Below are positions 27,894-37,294 of a stretch of 64,000 nt of DNA, one piece after another. The DNA is taken from assembly GCA_964593925.1 (NCBI GenBank), contig CAZQKM010000007.1, positions 28,058 through 92,057 of the forward strand, written 5' to 3'. The position numbers and the translations under genes are program-made. Every line of letters begins with the position of its first letter. Position 1 is the first letter of the stretch. The DNA is from Oleidesulfovibrio sp964593925 (lineage in GTDB: Bacteria > Desulfobacterota > Desulfovibrionia > Desulfovibrionales > Desulfovibrionaceae). Under the pieces are notes generated by a model. That model saw nothing but the letters and a program-made list of their open reading frames with translations. It did no database searches and was not told where the DNA came from.

Positions 27894-27922
27894 TTGACTT
27901 GCACGCCTGTATGCAGCATAAC
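27894..27922 (+). promoter_or_regulatory. Candidate sigma-70 promoter of sufCB
   Basis: TTGACT (27894-27899), 17 bases, CATAAC (27917-27922). The spacer and flanks also carry GCACG at 27901 and CGTGC at 27925, an inverted pair around the -10 box that might bind a regulator. About 115 bases before the sufC start. Confidence 0.45.
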
Positions 27923-28036
27923 TACGTGCCGCTACTGACACGGCCAACCAGATATTTCGTGCGGCAATGACACGCCCATATGTTCTTGCTGGAACACACG
28001 CGTATGCCGCAGAAAACCCGCGAATGGAGTCTATAC

Positions 28037-28819
28037 ATGCTTGAAATTACCGATCTTCATGTGGAGATTGACAATACTGAGGTGCTCAAAGGCATCAATC
28101 TGCACATTGATGCCGGCGAAACATTTATTCTGTTTGGCCCCAATGGCTCTGGCAAGACAACCCTGCTCATGACTCTGATGGGTTTTGGCAACTATACAGT
28201 CACCCATGGCACTATTCTTTTTAAAGGGCAGGATATTACACATATGCCCATGTATGAACGTGCGCGCCTGGGCCTAGGTATGTCGTTTCAGCGCCCCCCA
28301 ACCATCCATGGTCTGAAAACCCGTCACATGGTTCGTATGTGCGGGCAAGGGCGTTCCGTGGATGTAGAAGGGCTGGCCCGCAAGGTTAACTTTGAAAATT
28401 TTCTTGAACGCGATATCAATGCCGGATTTTCCGGTGGTGAGATCAAACGCTCGGAGCTTCTCCAACTCATGGCACAACAACCCGATCTTGTGTTGTTTGA
28501 TGAGCCGGAATCAGGAGTTGACCTGGAAAACATGGCGCTTATCGGCAAAACGGCACGAAGCCTTTTAGACGGCGTCAAACCAGCAAGCTGTACTATAAAA
28601 GAGCATCTGGCGCACTGTAAAACAGCGGGGCTCATCATTACACATACAGGCTATATAATGGAATACGTCAACGCTGACCGGGGGCAGGTGATGTATAACG
28701 GGCAACTATGCTGTGAGGCACGACCTCATGACATTCTCGACCATATTTCCAAACACGGTTACGAAGAATGCCTGCGCTGTCTTACTCCTTCCCCGACAAA
28801 CATCAAGGAGAGCATGTAG
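28037..28819 (+). CDS. sufC: Fe-S cluster assembly ATPase SufC
   Basis: A 260-residue ABC ATPase that works in the cytoplasm with SufB to build Fe-S clusters. Walker A is GPNGSGKTTLL, the signature is FSGGEIKRSEL, and Walker B is VLFDEPESGVD, the SufC-specific forms. ATG 28037 has GGAG eight bases upstream. The next gene, sufB, starts 2 bases after the stop. No SufA, SufD, SufS or SufE gene is adjacent, so this is the reduced SufBC type seen in many anaerobes. Confidence 0.93.
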   Translation: MLEITDLHVEIDNTEVLKGINLHIDAGETFILFGPNGSGKTTLLMTLMGFGNYTVTHGTILFKGQDITHMPMYERARLGLGMSFQRPPTIHGLKTRHMVRMCGQGRSVDVEGLARKVNFENFLERDINAGFSGGEIKRSELLQLMAQQPDLVLFDEPESGVDLENMALIGKTARSLLDGVKPASCTIKEHLAHCKTAGLIITHTGYIMEYVNADRGQVMYNGQLCCEARPHDILDHISKHGYEECLRCLTPSPTNIKESM

Positions 28820-28821
28820 CC

Positions 28822-29979
28822 ATGAGCATTGATCTTTCTCGCTACACTTTTGATGGTGGCCAGGCTGACGCTATTGCCGACTTAAGAACACTGTCTGCCG
28901 AAGACAAACAACGCCTGCTTTATGCCGGCATTGATGTCAACGATCGCAATGTGGGCGGCAGCTTCATGCACATGAATCATTCGGGGGTCCATAGTCAGAC
29001 ATACCAGGAAGGCTTGGATGTCATGGATATCAAAAGCGCCTATAAAGCCTTTGATGGACTGCCCGAATACTGGTGGAAAATGGTTGACCCCCATAAGGAT
29101 GAATATACCAAAGCCGCATATGAACACCTGCACGGGGGATATTTCATCCGCGCCCGCAAAGGCGTAAAAGTGGCTGCCCCTGTACAGTCAAGCCTCTTTA
29201 TCAAAGATAGCGGCCTTGCGCAGAACGTACACAACATTGTTGTTGTGGAAGAAGACGCAGAGCTGCATATTCTTTCGGGATGCGCCACAGCACACTGTGC
29301 CAGAGATGCCGCACACATAGGAATCTCTGAATTTTATGTCAAAAAAGGCGGTAAACTGACATTTACCATGATCCATAACTGGGGCACGGATACGGCTGTA
29401 CGGCCCCGCTCCGCTGGTGTTCTGGAAGAAGACGCACTTTTTCTTTCCAACTATATTCTGCTTAAACCCGTAAAAGATCTACAGATGTACCCCAGCATCA
29501 CGCTCAATGGAGCAGGATCTGTGGCACGCTTCAACTCGGTCATGGTCACCCCCCCCGGTAGCCATGTGGATGCGGGGAACCGTATTATCCTAAACGCCCC
29601 CAACACCCGGGCAGAGATCATTGCCCGTACCCTGACCACGGGCGGGACAATACTCAATCGGGGCTTTATCGGCGGTTACAACGTCCCTGCCAAGGGGCAT
29701 CTTGAATGCAAAGGATTGATTCTGGGTGATGGTCGTATCCATGCCATTCCAGAGCTGGACGCCTCTGTTGACGGTGTGGAACTCTCGCACGAAGCCGCGG
29801 TGGGTAAAATCGCACAGGAAGAAATAGAATACCTCATGGCCCGAGGCATGGATGAAGACCAGGCAACATCTACCATTGTGCGGGGATTTCTGAATGTGGA
29901 CATCATGGGCCTGCCTGATGAACTTGCTAAATCCATTGAGCAGCAAATTGCTCAACTGGATGCTGGCGAAGCTATCTAA
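28822..29979 (+). CDS. sufB: Fe-S cluster scaffold SufB/SufD family
   Basis: A 385-residue protein with the parallel beta-helix core of the SufBD family. Typical segments include FIRARKGVKVAAPVQSS, LHILSGCATAHCA and the C-terminal VGKIAQEEIEYLMARGM and FLNVDIMGLPDEL helices that bind SufC. ATG 28822 follows AAGGAG. Because only one SufB/D protein is present, it probably forms a homodimer with SufC. The operon supplies clusters for the many Fe-S enzymes of an anaerobe (inference). Confidence 0.9.
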   Translation: MSIDLSRYTFDGGQADAIADLRTLSAEDKQRLLYAGIDVNDRNVGGSFMHMNHSGVHSQTYQEGLDVMDIKSAYKAFDGLPEYWWKMVDPHKDEYTKAAYEHLHGGYFIRARKGVKVAAPVQSSLFIKDSGLAQNVHNIVVVEEDAELHILSGCATAHCARDAAHIGISEFYVKKGGKLTFTMIHNWGTDTAVRPRSAGVLEEDALFLSNYILLKPVKDLQMYPSITLNGAGSVARFNSVMVTPPGSHVDAGNRIILNAPNTRAEIIARTLTTGGTILNRGFIGGYNVPAKGHLECKGLILGDGRIHAIPELDASVDGVELSHEAAVGKIAQEEIEYLMARGMDEDQATSTIVRGFLNVDIMGLPDELAKSIEQQIAQLDAGEAI

Positions 29980-30017
29980 TGGCATGTGCAATCCGCCAAT
30001 TTTGTTACATAATACCT

Positions 30018-30063
30018 CACCGCGAAACCTCCTGGGGGAATCCTGCCAAAAGGTTTCGCGGTG
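30018..30063. terminator. Strong hairpin after sufB
   Basis: Perfect 13-base inverted repeat CACCGCGAAACCT (30018-30030) and AGGTTTCGCGGTG (30051-30063) with a 20-base loop, 38 bases after the sufB stop. No T-run follows, so it may stabilise the transcript's 3' end and not terminate by itself. Confidence 0.5.
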
Positions 30064-30199
30064 TGACGAAAAAGTCCGTCATCCTGCCCCATCTGTCCTC
30101 TGTGGAAGCAGGCTGTCCCTACGCTGTGGCATGTGATGTGTAACCAGACCTTTTTTACAACCTCCACCCGGGTATTTGCCGGACAGTATGGAAAGCGCC

Positions 30200-30649
30200 A
30201 TGCCGGGATATAAAGCACATCTCACTGGTGGTGCCATTGCGGGCAGTGCCGCACTGGGTACGTTTGTCCACATTGGCAGCATTAGTCCTTCGCCTACCAT
30301 GGCTGCCGCGCTCATGGCCCTGGTCCTTCTGGGTACACTGTTTCCCGATACAGATACGCATTCCAAAGGGCAGGATCTTTTCTATACCATCATGGTCCTG
30401 GTGGACGGCATACTTATTTTGCACAAAGAATATCAATGGGCTGCCCTACTGGGACTTTTTGCCATGTTGCCGGCGCTGGGCAAACACAGGGGGTGGACGC
30501 ATAGCTGGTGGGCCATATTTATGGTGCCGCTACCCATTGTCCTGCTTCCCATGTTTCTGTTTGAAACTCCATGGGAGTCCAGTGCACCCTTTTATTGTGC
30601 TGCTGTATTGGGGTATGCCACGCACCTGGTCATGGATAGACTCTTTTAG
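30200..30649 (+). CDS. YdjM-like (DUF457) membrane metal-dependent hydrolase family
   Basis: A 149-residue inner-membrane protein with about four helices. The conserved metal-ligand residues of the family are visible: His in KAHLTGG, FPDTDTHSKG, HRGWTHSWW and ATHLVMDRLF. E. coli YdjM is under LexA control; no LexA box was recognised here. ATG 30200 is chosen because the family starts with M-P-x-x-x-H; in-frame ATG 30188 and TTG 30176 lie upstream. Biochemical activity is unproven for the family. Confidence 0.78.
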   Translation: MPGYKAHLTGGAIAGSAALGTFVHIGSISPSPTMAAALMALVLLGTLFPDTDTHSKGQDLFYTIMVLVDGILILHKEYQWAALLGLFAMLPALGKHRGWTHSWWAIFMVPLPIVLLPMFLFETPWESSAPFYCAAVLGYATHLVMDRLF

Positions 30650-30851
30650 GTACAAGGCAACCCTCGTCTAATCCCGCTCGCCCTGTGCTCGGACGGTTCC
30701 GCGAAAATCCGTCCTTTATTTCGCCATGCAAGCCCTACTGTTTCATTCCATCTCTCCGTGCTCCAGTGTTTTGCATGCCCTTTGGGCACCAACCTTACAC
30801 TTTGCTTGACACTCCGCACGCAGGAGTCAAATATACCCGTGGGTACATATT

Positions 30852-31757
30852 ATGGATGACACGTTCAATACGCTTTTTGCCGACCTTGATCATGAGCTCC
30901 CTTCACTCCAGGAAGTGGCAAGAAAAGACAGTGATATTCCCCAGCCAGAAGATACCGATGCAGCGTTATTCAAGCAGGCGCTGGTAAAAAACAGAAAGCA
31001 AAAGAAAGCCCCCCCAAGAGAGGAACCCCGGAAAAACAGGCTTTCTGCCGCTCGAACAGAAGGCATGCCACTATGCGAACATGAGGCATTCAAAACCATG
31101 AAAGAAAAAAAGTGGACCCCAAAGAAACAACACAAAAAGCCCGCGCACCCAAAATCGTCCAGGCAAACCGGCAAGCAGACCGATGACCACACTCTTTTTG
31201 GTACTGCCATGGCTGGTGTTGCCCCACTCGGCACCCGTGGCCGTCAAATAGCCCCCAAACCGGAACCTGTCACGCCTGCCCACTCACTCCGTGACAGTGA
31301 ACAAGACTCTTTATACAAAGATATACATTTTCAAGTTGAGTACACCAACGCATTCGTCCAGGCCCATGTGCAGGGGCTGGACCCCCTGGTGCTTGGAAAA
31401 ATGCGTGCAGGACATTACAGTCCTGAGGGGCATTTAGATCTGCACGGCCAGAACATCATTCAGGCCTATGCATCCATGACAGAGTTTCTCCGCACGAGCT
31501 ACAATAAAAGCATGCGTTGCGTACTTCTTATTCCCGGCCGTGGCAAAAACAGCCCCAACGGATACGGTGTACTACGTGAAAAAGTACAAACATGGCTGAC
31601 GCGTGCACCATTCAAACGTGTAGTGCTGGCCTTTTGTACAGCCCAACCCAAACACGGCGGTTCTGGAGCCATGTATGTCCTGCTGCGCAAATTCAAAAAA
31701 CATTCCAAAAAAATCCACTGGAACCGTACTCCCAGCGACGAAGACCTGTTTTTTTAA
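30852..31757 (+). CDS. Smr-domain protein
   Basis: A 301-residue protein. Residues 1-150 are Lys/Pro-rich and probably disordered. The C-terminal Smr domain has HLDLHGQNIIQA, the VLLIPGRGKNS motif and GGSGAMYVLL, matching MutS2-type Smr nucleases or RNA-binding factors. Such stand-alone proteins act on branched DNA or on mRNA in ribosome rescue; which applies here cannot be told. It is transcribed alone and convergent with proC. Confidence 0.88.
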   Translation: MDDTFNTLFADLDHELPSLQEVARKDSDIPQPEDTDAALFKQALVKNRKQKKAPPREEPRKNRLSAARTEGMPLCEHEAFKTMKEKKWTPKKQHKKPAHPKSSRQTGKQTDDHTLFGTAMAGVAPLGTRGRQIAPKPEPVTPAHSLRDSEQDSLYKDIHFQVEYTNAFVQAHVQGLDPLVLGKMRAGHYSPEGHLDLHGQNIIQAYASMTEFLRTSYNKSMRCVLLIPGRGKNSPNGYGVLREKVQTWLTRAPFKRVVLAFCTAQPKHGGSGAMYVLLRKFKKHSKKIHWNRTPSDEDLFF

Positions 31758-31782
31758 GACCGCAGCCCTGTAAAATATTCCA

Positions 31783-31811
31783 AAAACAAAAAAGGGCCAC
31801 ATATACGGCCC
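31783..31811 (-). terminator. Terminator for the minus-strand proC operon
   Basis: On the minus strand GGGCC, an eight-base loop and GGCCC, followed by TTTTTTGTTTTT. About 230 bases after the proC stop, facing the Smr gene. Confidence 0.7.
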
Positions 31812-32041
31812 CCTACATGCGAGCACTGCACTGCCAAAACAACTTGGACAGACGCTTGTGCCACGCCCTGTCAGCTTTGTCTCCTTTACGTAAATACCCC
31901 GTAATTTTTTTCACCACGGAAGACGCACCTACTGTCGGACTTGGATAAAACTTTCAACAGAAGACAATACCACGCGTACGTAGTGGGCTTAGACAGGTGA
32001 GCCGCTTGTGACACGCATTACGTACGTATTTTGACGCACCA

Positions 32042-32845
32042 CTATCGCCGCATCTCCTTGCCCTTTTGGTAGGCAGCAAGCACCGCGTCAATGATGTGCC
32101 CCCGCACACCAGTCCGGTCCAGCTGATTGGTACCCGCAATGGTCATGCCTGCAGGCGACGTCACCATCTCACGCAAAAGTGAGGGGTGGGTACCGGTTTG
32201 CTCAGCAAGCGCGCACGAACCGGCAAACAACTCTTTGACCATATCTGTGGCTTCTTGCCGGGTAAATCCCACAGTCACGGCAGCCTCAATGACCGCTTCC
32301 ATCATCTGAAACACATATGCAGGCCCACAGCCGACTACAGCAGAAAAGGCCTCAAACTTGCCTTCGGGTAACACAACTACCTTACCTATACTACTGAACA
32401 AGGCCTGTACGGTGTGTGCAGTGTGACTGGACAGAGTCGGATCATCAAAACAGATGCCATAAATACCGCGTCCCACCATGGCTGGTGTATTCGGCATGAC
32501 GCGCACCATTGGTACTTTTCCTGAAGCAGCTTGGCGCATGGCTACAAGACTCACCCCCGCCGCAATGGAGACAAGTACTTTATCGCTACGTAATTCCGGA
32601 CAAATTTCTTCAATGACTGTACATACCTGATCTGGTTTTACAGCCAGCAGGATTATATCGGAACGCGCCGCAAGAGCAGATGCCTCGCAGACAACTTCAA
32701 GACCCGTTGTCGCATGTAACGCGGCCAAGTGGTCCTTTTTGTGATCGACGCCCAGCAAGGTAATATCTTGTGTGCCTGCAAGACCTTGCAAAATGGCACT
32801 CCCCATATTGCCACAGCCAATGCACCCTAAAACTGTACAGCTCAT
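32042..32845 (-). CDS. proC: Pyrroline-5-carboxylate reductase
   Basis: Last step of proline synthesis, NAD(P)H dependent. The 267 residues have the Rossmann motif LGCIGCGNMGSAIL, VRVMPNTPAMVGRG and the C-terminal signature GCGPAYVFQMMEA and SPAGMTIAGTNQL. Its ATG overlaps the ndk stop (ATGA), and it is the last gene of a six-gene minus-strand run starting at 37959. Confidence 0.95.
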   Translation of the reverse strand: MSCTVLGCIGCGNMGSAILQGLAGTQDITLLGVDHKKDHLAALHATTGLEVVCEASALAARSDIILLAVKPDQVCTVIEEICPELRSDKVLVSIAAGVSLVAMRQAASGKVPMVRVMPNTPAMVGRGIYGICFDDPTLSSHTAHTVQALFSSIGKVVVLPEGKFEAFSAVVGCGPAYVFQMMEAVIEAAVTVGFTRQEATDMVKELFAGSCALAEQTGTHPSLLREMVTSPAGMTIAGTNQLDRTGVRGHIIDAVLAAYQKGKEMRR

Positions 32846-33264
32846 GCGCCTGTAATCTCCATGGCGTTAAAAAAATACCCTGTTTCAAAGTTTGCGCTCT
32901 GCGGGCTATCGGAGCCATGCACCGAGTTTGCCCGCAGACTTTGCGCAAACCGCCTGCGAATGGTACCTTGAACAGCGCGCTGTGGATCTGTAGCCCCCAT
33001 TAATTCCCGCCAGCGAACAATGGCATTTTCTCCTTCAAGGAGTATGGCAACAATGGAACCGGATATCATAAAATCCGTCAGCCCCTCAAAAAAAGGCTGT
33101 CCCTTGTGCACGTGGTACAAGCCTTCTGCCTGTTCTCTGGTTAAACGCATTTTTTTCATGGCAATCACTCGTAGACCATTCTCCTGGATAATTGCCAGAA
33201 TGGCGCCTTCAAGATTGCGGGCGGTTGCATCGGGTTTGATAAGCGCAAGAGTTCGTTCCATCAT
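32842..33264 (-). CDS. ndk: Nucleoside diphosphate kinase
   Basis: Balances nucleoside triphosphate pools through a phosphohistidine intermediate. The protein of about 140 residues has ERTLALIKPDATARN at the start and the active-site histidine in RANSVHGSDSP near the end, both hallmarks. ATG 33264 lies nine bases from AGAGG; the next codon is also ATG. Translationally coupled to proC. Confidence 0.95.
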   Translation of the reverse strand: MMERTLALIKPDATARNLEGAILAIIQENGLRVIAMKKMRLTREQAEGLYHVHKGQPFFEGLTDFMISGSIVAILLEGENAIVRWRELMGATDPQRAVQGTIRRRFAQSLRANSVHGSDSPQSANFETGYFFNAMEITGA

Positions 33265-33334
33265 ATAACCAATCCTCTGAATAATAATGATGGGCAGGCC
33301 TATCCCACCAACATACAAAAACTCCCGAGATGAA

Positions 33335-34762
33335 TCACTCCATAGTCTGCGCCGCACTGAGCGACATGACGTCAACTATACGCACCTCACGGTTGCGTAT
33401 GCGCTGCCATTCTTCCAGCGCACTTAACGTTTCCGGCGTAGGGTGCCCAATGGCAATGGCCGTACCCTCACGTTGCGCTATATGTGCTGCTTTTTCAAGC
33501 TGGTGCACAATACTCTTTTTATCACGCACTACATCCAGAAACACTGATCTTCGGTACGCAGGCATCCCAAATGAGTTGGTTTCATTGAATAATACCGAAT
33601 TACCATGGGTAACACTATCAAGTACAAAAAGATTTGTACGCGACAACTCTCCAAGCACCGCCTTTACCCCCGCCTTGTTCTGCGTAAACCGTGACCCCAT
33701 ATGGTTATTGATGCCCACGGCATGCGGAACCAGCTTCAAATTTTCTGTCAGTATGCTCTGAATCTGCTCCCCTGTCATATTCACAAAAAGTGCGCCTGGC
33801 CCGGGATTTACTTCTGGATAACCCAACGGTTCCATGGGCTGGTGAATCATGATTTCGCGCCCTTTTTTCCATCCGGTTTCCGCCGCAAGGCGTGCATGAC
33901 TGGCATGGGGCCAGATAGAAAGCGTGACCGGATATTCAAGAGCCACCAACCGCTGCACAGCCCGCATATTTTCGCCTATATCGTCTATGACAATGGCAAG
34001 TAGAGGAATCCGGCCCCGACCCGCATTCGTGGTTGTCTGCACAGTGGCGGGACGACGCACAACTGTTCCCGTAGCTTTGTCTGCTGAAGGAAGGCCATCA
34101 TCTTTTTTTGCATGCCCAACATCCGCTACCAGCGGGGGTAAAAGAGACAGCTCATGAGTAGGCGTACCGTTTATGATAATACCGTATAATCCATCTTTGT
34201 TCTGACGCAGCGAGGCCTCCGGCGCCCATGTGGCCAACGCTGTTATCATCCCAGAAATAAACCGCTCCTGCTGCTTGCCCAGGCGGATACCAAGGCGCTG
34301 AAAGTGATATTCTTCGCCCTCATGGGAACGCATCTCTACATCTTCCAGGTGCAAAGATTCACGCGTTACCTCCAACCGCTCCAAAGTACGCAGCAAAGCA
34401 TAGTCTGCCTGTTTCACCACCTGCTCCAAAGAACCACCAAGGGCTTCTTCATACGGCAGACTGGATGGATCCAACACATCACGTACAGAGGGCAAGACCT
34501 CCGTCCTGCTTCGGCTTGCATCAGCCCGGTGCTGGTCTTCTTTGTCTACAAAACGTAGACTGACATAACTCAAGACCAGACCACCGGTGAGCAACACACC
34601 GCATAAAAATGCTACCAACGCCAAAAAACTGGGATGGTGCCATATCCCGCCATTGCTCAAAATACTATTGCGGTTCACACGCTTATTGGCAAATATACGC
34701 CGCTTCAGCAAACGCTTTATGCGCAAAAGGATATTATCCCCGGGATCTACGGGTTTTGTCAT
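33335..34762 (-). CDS. Divergent polysaccharide deacetylase (YibQ family)
   Basis: A 475-residue protein with one N-terminal membrane helix (about residues 33-55) and an outer-side C-terminal domain. AIVIDDIGENMRAVQRL, the HQPMEPLGYP block, NNHMGSRFT and VLDSVT are the motifs of divergent polysaccharide deacetylases (COG2861). This gene usually sits beside envC and ctpA, as it does here, which ties it to cell-wall turnover. Catalytic activity of the family is not established. Confidence 0.85.
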   Translation of the reverse strand: MTKPVDPGDNILLRIKRLLKRRIFANKRVNRNSILSNGGIWHHPSFLALVAFLCGVLLTGGLVLSYVSLRFVDKEDQHRADASRSRTEVLPSVRDVLDPSSLPYEEALGGSLEQVVKQADYALLRTLERLEVTRESLHLEDVEMRSHEGEEYHFQRLGIRLGKQQERFISGMITALATWAPEASLRQNKDGLYGIIINGTPTHELSLLPPLVADVGHAKKDDGLPSADKATGTVVRRPATVQTTTNAGRGRIPLLAIVIDDIGENMRAVQRLVALEYPVTLSIWPHASHARLAAETGWKKGREIMIHQPMEPLGYPEVNPGPGALFVNMTGEQIQSILTENLKLVPHAVGINNHMGSRFTQNKAGVKAVLGELSRTNLFVLDSVTHGNSVLFNETNSFGMPAYRRSVFLDVVRDKKSIVHQLEKAAHIAQREGTAIAIGHPTPETLSALEEWQRIRNREVRIVDVMSLSAAQTME

Positions 34763-34871
34763 AACACGCTGTACTCTTACCAGCCATAAAGTAAAGGGCG
34801 CGGTCTCCCGTGCCCTTTACGGCTGCTTCTTTCGCTTTTTTGTCTACTGGGTTGCTTGTTTTACCTAAAAA

Positions 34872-36161
34872 CTAGCGGATACTCCGCAGCCTCGGCAACT
34901 GTTTGACCAGTTGCAATGCCATCCGCAACTGATTATCACGGGCAAGACTTTCCTGCACATTTTTGTCGTGCTCGGTGTCCTGAGCATTTTTATCTCCGCC
35001 ACTAGCAAGGTGGCCTCTCAGATCCTCTTCACGCAACACACCAAAAAGGGGCTGATCTTCTGCATCCGCCTTTTGTACAGGACGCACAAACGGCAGCTGG
35101 ATATCAGGGACAACGCCCTCAGCCTGTATGGATGTACCATCAGGGGTATAATACAGCGCAACAGTCAATTTGACCCCGGCACCGTCGGGCAGCTTGATGA
35201 CATGCTGCACCGACCCCTTACCAAAGGTACGTTCACCGACCAGCAAAGCACGCCGGTGATCACGCAAGGCACCGGCCACAATTTCAGATGCCGAGGCAGA
35301 ACCGCCATTGACCAATACAACCATGGGTGCTTCCACATCCGTGGCCTGTGAGGTGGCCTCAAAACCACGGGCTTCTTTTTCAATGCGCCCTTTGATTGTT
35401 ACAATATTTCCCTCTGTAAGAAAGGTGTCAGCAACATGGACCGCCTGATCCAGCACACCACCAGGGTTATTACGCAGATCAAGGATGAGTCCTTGAATGG
35501 CACCGCGTTTTCTCTCCTTACGAATGGCCTCATGCAACTCTTTTACGGTACGCTCGTTAAAATAAGCCAGACGAACCCACAGATAGCCGGGCTCAAGTTC
35601 CAAAGATCTTACACTGATCAGCGGAATGGCATCACGCTTCAGAGCAATATTTTTGGGTGCTGTGGCCCCCTCCTGCAGCACACTCAACTTCACGATACTG
35701 CCCTTGGGCCCACGGATTCGGCCTACGGCTTCGCGCAGTGTCAACTCACGAGTGGGCTTGCCGTCCACTGCAAGAATCAAGTCTCCTGCATGCAGTCCAG
35801 CATGGGCAGCAGGAGTATCCGCAATGGGTGCCACAATGGCCAGGTACTCGTTCTTTTTTGTGATCTCGATACCTATGCCAAAAAACTCCCCGGAAGTCTG
35901 TTCCTGCATTTCACGATATTCAGAAGCATCCAAAAAAGCTGAATGGGGGTCAAGGTTTTCCAGCATCCCCCGGATGGCTCCTTCCAGCAGCTCATCCCGG
36001 GAAACCTCGTTGACATGAGCCCGTTCAACAATATCAAATATCTGGCTGAACCGTCTGAATGCCTCAAGGTCTCCAGACTCATCCGCAGCACTACCGGGTT
36101 CAATGGATACCGCCAGCATCAAAAAGACAAGACAACTGGCTGCCCATAAGCACAAACGCAT
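34872..36161 (-). CDS. ctpA: S41 carboxy-terminal processing protease
   Basis: A 429-residue periplasmic serine protease with a cleavable signal peptide (MRLCLWAASCLVFLM...). A PDZ domain (FFGIGIEITKKNEYLAIV to VDGKPTREL) precedes the catalytic core with Ser in GGSASASEIVAG and Lys in GERTFGKGSVQ. The C-terminal 60 residues are charged and Asp/Glu/Lys-rich. ATG 36161 has GGAGG seven to eight bases upstream. It is 29 bases after envC, fitting a joint role in murein hydrolase control. Confidence 0.93.
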   Translation of the reverse strand: MRLCLWAASCLVFLMLAVSIEPGSAADESGDLEAFRRFSQIFDIVERAHVNEVSRDELLEGAIRGMLENLDPHSAFLDASEYREMQEQTSGEFFGIGIEITKKNEYLAIVAPIADTPAAHAGLHAGDLILAVDGKPTRELTLREAVGRIRGPKGSIVKLSVLQEGATAPKNIALKRDAIPLISVRSLELEPGYLWVRLAYFNERTVKELHEAIRKERKRGAIQGLILDLRNNPGGVLDQAVHVADTFLTEGNIVTIKGRIEKEARGFEATSQATDVEAPMVVLVNGGSASASEIVAGALRDHRRALLVGERTFGKGSVQHVIKLPDGAGVKLTVALYYTPDGTSIQAEGVVPDIQLPFVRPVQKADAEDQPLFGVLREEDLRGHLASGGDKNAQDTEHDKNVQESLARDNQLRMALQLVKQLPRLRSIR

Positions 36162-36190
36162 AATAAAACCTCCGAGCAGGCTAAGATAGC

Positions 36191-37294
36191 TCACTTTGCT
36201 CCCAATAACCATTGTTCAGGATTAATTGCTTTCTGATGAAAACGCAATTCAAAATACAGTCCATCCCCATCCACATCAGGATAGTAGCCAGTAGTCCCGA
36301 TCACTTCCCCCTGTTTTATATTCTTTCCCACCTTTACGGAACTTTCCGAAAGATAGGCATACAGGCTGTAATAATCGGTACCATGCATCAGGATAACCAC
36401 CCTACCAAATCCCCGCAGAACATCATTGTGCATCACCTTGCCCCATGCCACGGCTTTAACGGGCAAAGCACCACGTACACGCAGACCCAGCCCGCGCACC
36501 GGTGGTGAACCCTTGGGCCGATAGGGCAGCCGAACCTCTCCCTGTACCGGCCACGGCAACCTGCCCTTCAGAGCTGTTATCTCTTGTTGTCCCCCCCGAT
36601 CCTCCAATTTAAAGTTCAGGGTACGGATCAAACCAAGAACTGCACGTAGCTCTTCTTCGGCATTGGCCTTGTCACGCTTGATGGCCTGTAACTTGCGCCG
36701 ATACCGCAGCTTGTCCTGCAACAGCTTATTTTTGTCACCATTTACAACCTCAAGCCGTTCACGCGCTGCCTGAGTCAAGGTTTCTTTTTGTGCCAAAGCC
36801 TTTTTAATGGCGGCGTGCTGTTCTGCAAGTTCACGCTGCCGGGCGTCCACATCTTCATATAAAGATTTGGTCCATGCATAGTCCCTACTTGCACTTTCCC
36901 CAAATACTCCGCTGCTGTCACGCCGTATATAGAGCGGCCACAGCATTTCCAACAAACTGTCTAAATCTCGTTGTACAGCCTTGGCCCGCTTTGTCAACGC
37001 GCCCAGCTTTCCCTCGGCCGCCTGCAAAGCTGCTTCTAGCTTTGCCAACTCTTTTTCATGTTTCGCAACGCTTCCCGTCAGGTTCCGGATACGTTTTTCA
37101 ATGGTCTGCACATCTTTGACAACGCGAACTTCTTGCTGCGAGAGGCGTTTGAGCTGAGCTTCTCTTTCCCGGGCCCGCTGCTGCTCCTTGTTCAGACTGC
37201 GCGCAATATCAGTTTGCGCATGGGCAACACCAGCAACAAAGCATACCCAGCACAAAGCCAGTACTCCTCCCAGCCATACCCATCGCCTACACAT
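36191..37294 (-). CDS. EnvC-like murein hydrolase activator
   Basis: A 367-residue exported protein. A signal peptide (ends VAHA) is followed by a long coiled coil (about 35-240) and a C-terminal LytM/M23 domain. Where active M23 enzymes have the zinc-binding H-x-H, this protein reads YAYLSE and YFELRFHQK, so the domain looks inactive, as in EnvC proteins that activate amidases. The ATG overlaps the stop of the upstream gene as TGATG, so translation is coupled. Confidence 0.85.
   Translation of the reverse strand: MCRRWVWLGGVLALCWVCFVAGVAHAQTDIARSLNKEQQRAREREAQLKRLSQQEVRVVKDVQTIEKRIRNLTGSVAKHEKELAKLEAALQAAEGKLGALTKRAKAVQRDLDSLLEMLWPLYIRRDSSGVFGESASRDYAWTKSLYEDVDARQRELAEQHAAIKKALAQKETLTQAARERLEVVNGDKNKLLQDKLRYRRKLQAIKRDKANAEEELRAVLGLIRTLNFKLEDRGGQQEITALKGRLPWPVQGEVRLPYRPKGSPPVRGLGLRVRGALPVKAVAWGKVMHNDVLRGFGRVVILMHGTDYYSLYAYLSESSVKVGKNIKQGEVIGTTGYYPDVDGDGLYFELRFHQKAINPEQWLLGAK

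Larger units (their letters stand above)
26990..28036. other. Long divergent intergenic region between rdhB and sufC
   Basis: About 1 kb. It contains the rdh sigma-54 promoter (27069-27085), an A+T-rich block with imperfect dyad symmetry around 27164-27195 that could be an activator site, two overlapping protein-like but broken reading frames (27368-27819), and a likely suf promoter (27894-27922). Confidence 0.6.

Noticed and set aside
36191..36500. Active M23 metallopeptidase domain at the end of the EnvC-like protein
   Set aside because: The expected zinc-binding histidines are replaced, so it was described as an activator and not as an enzyme.
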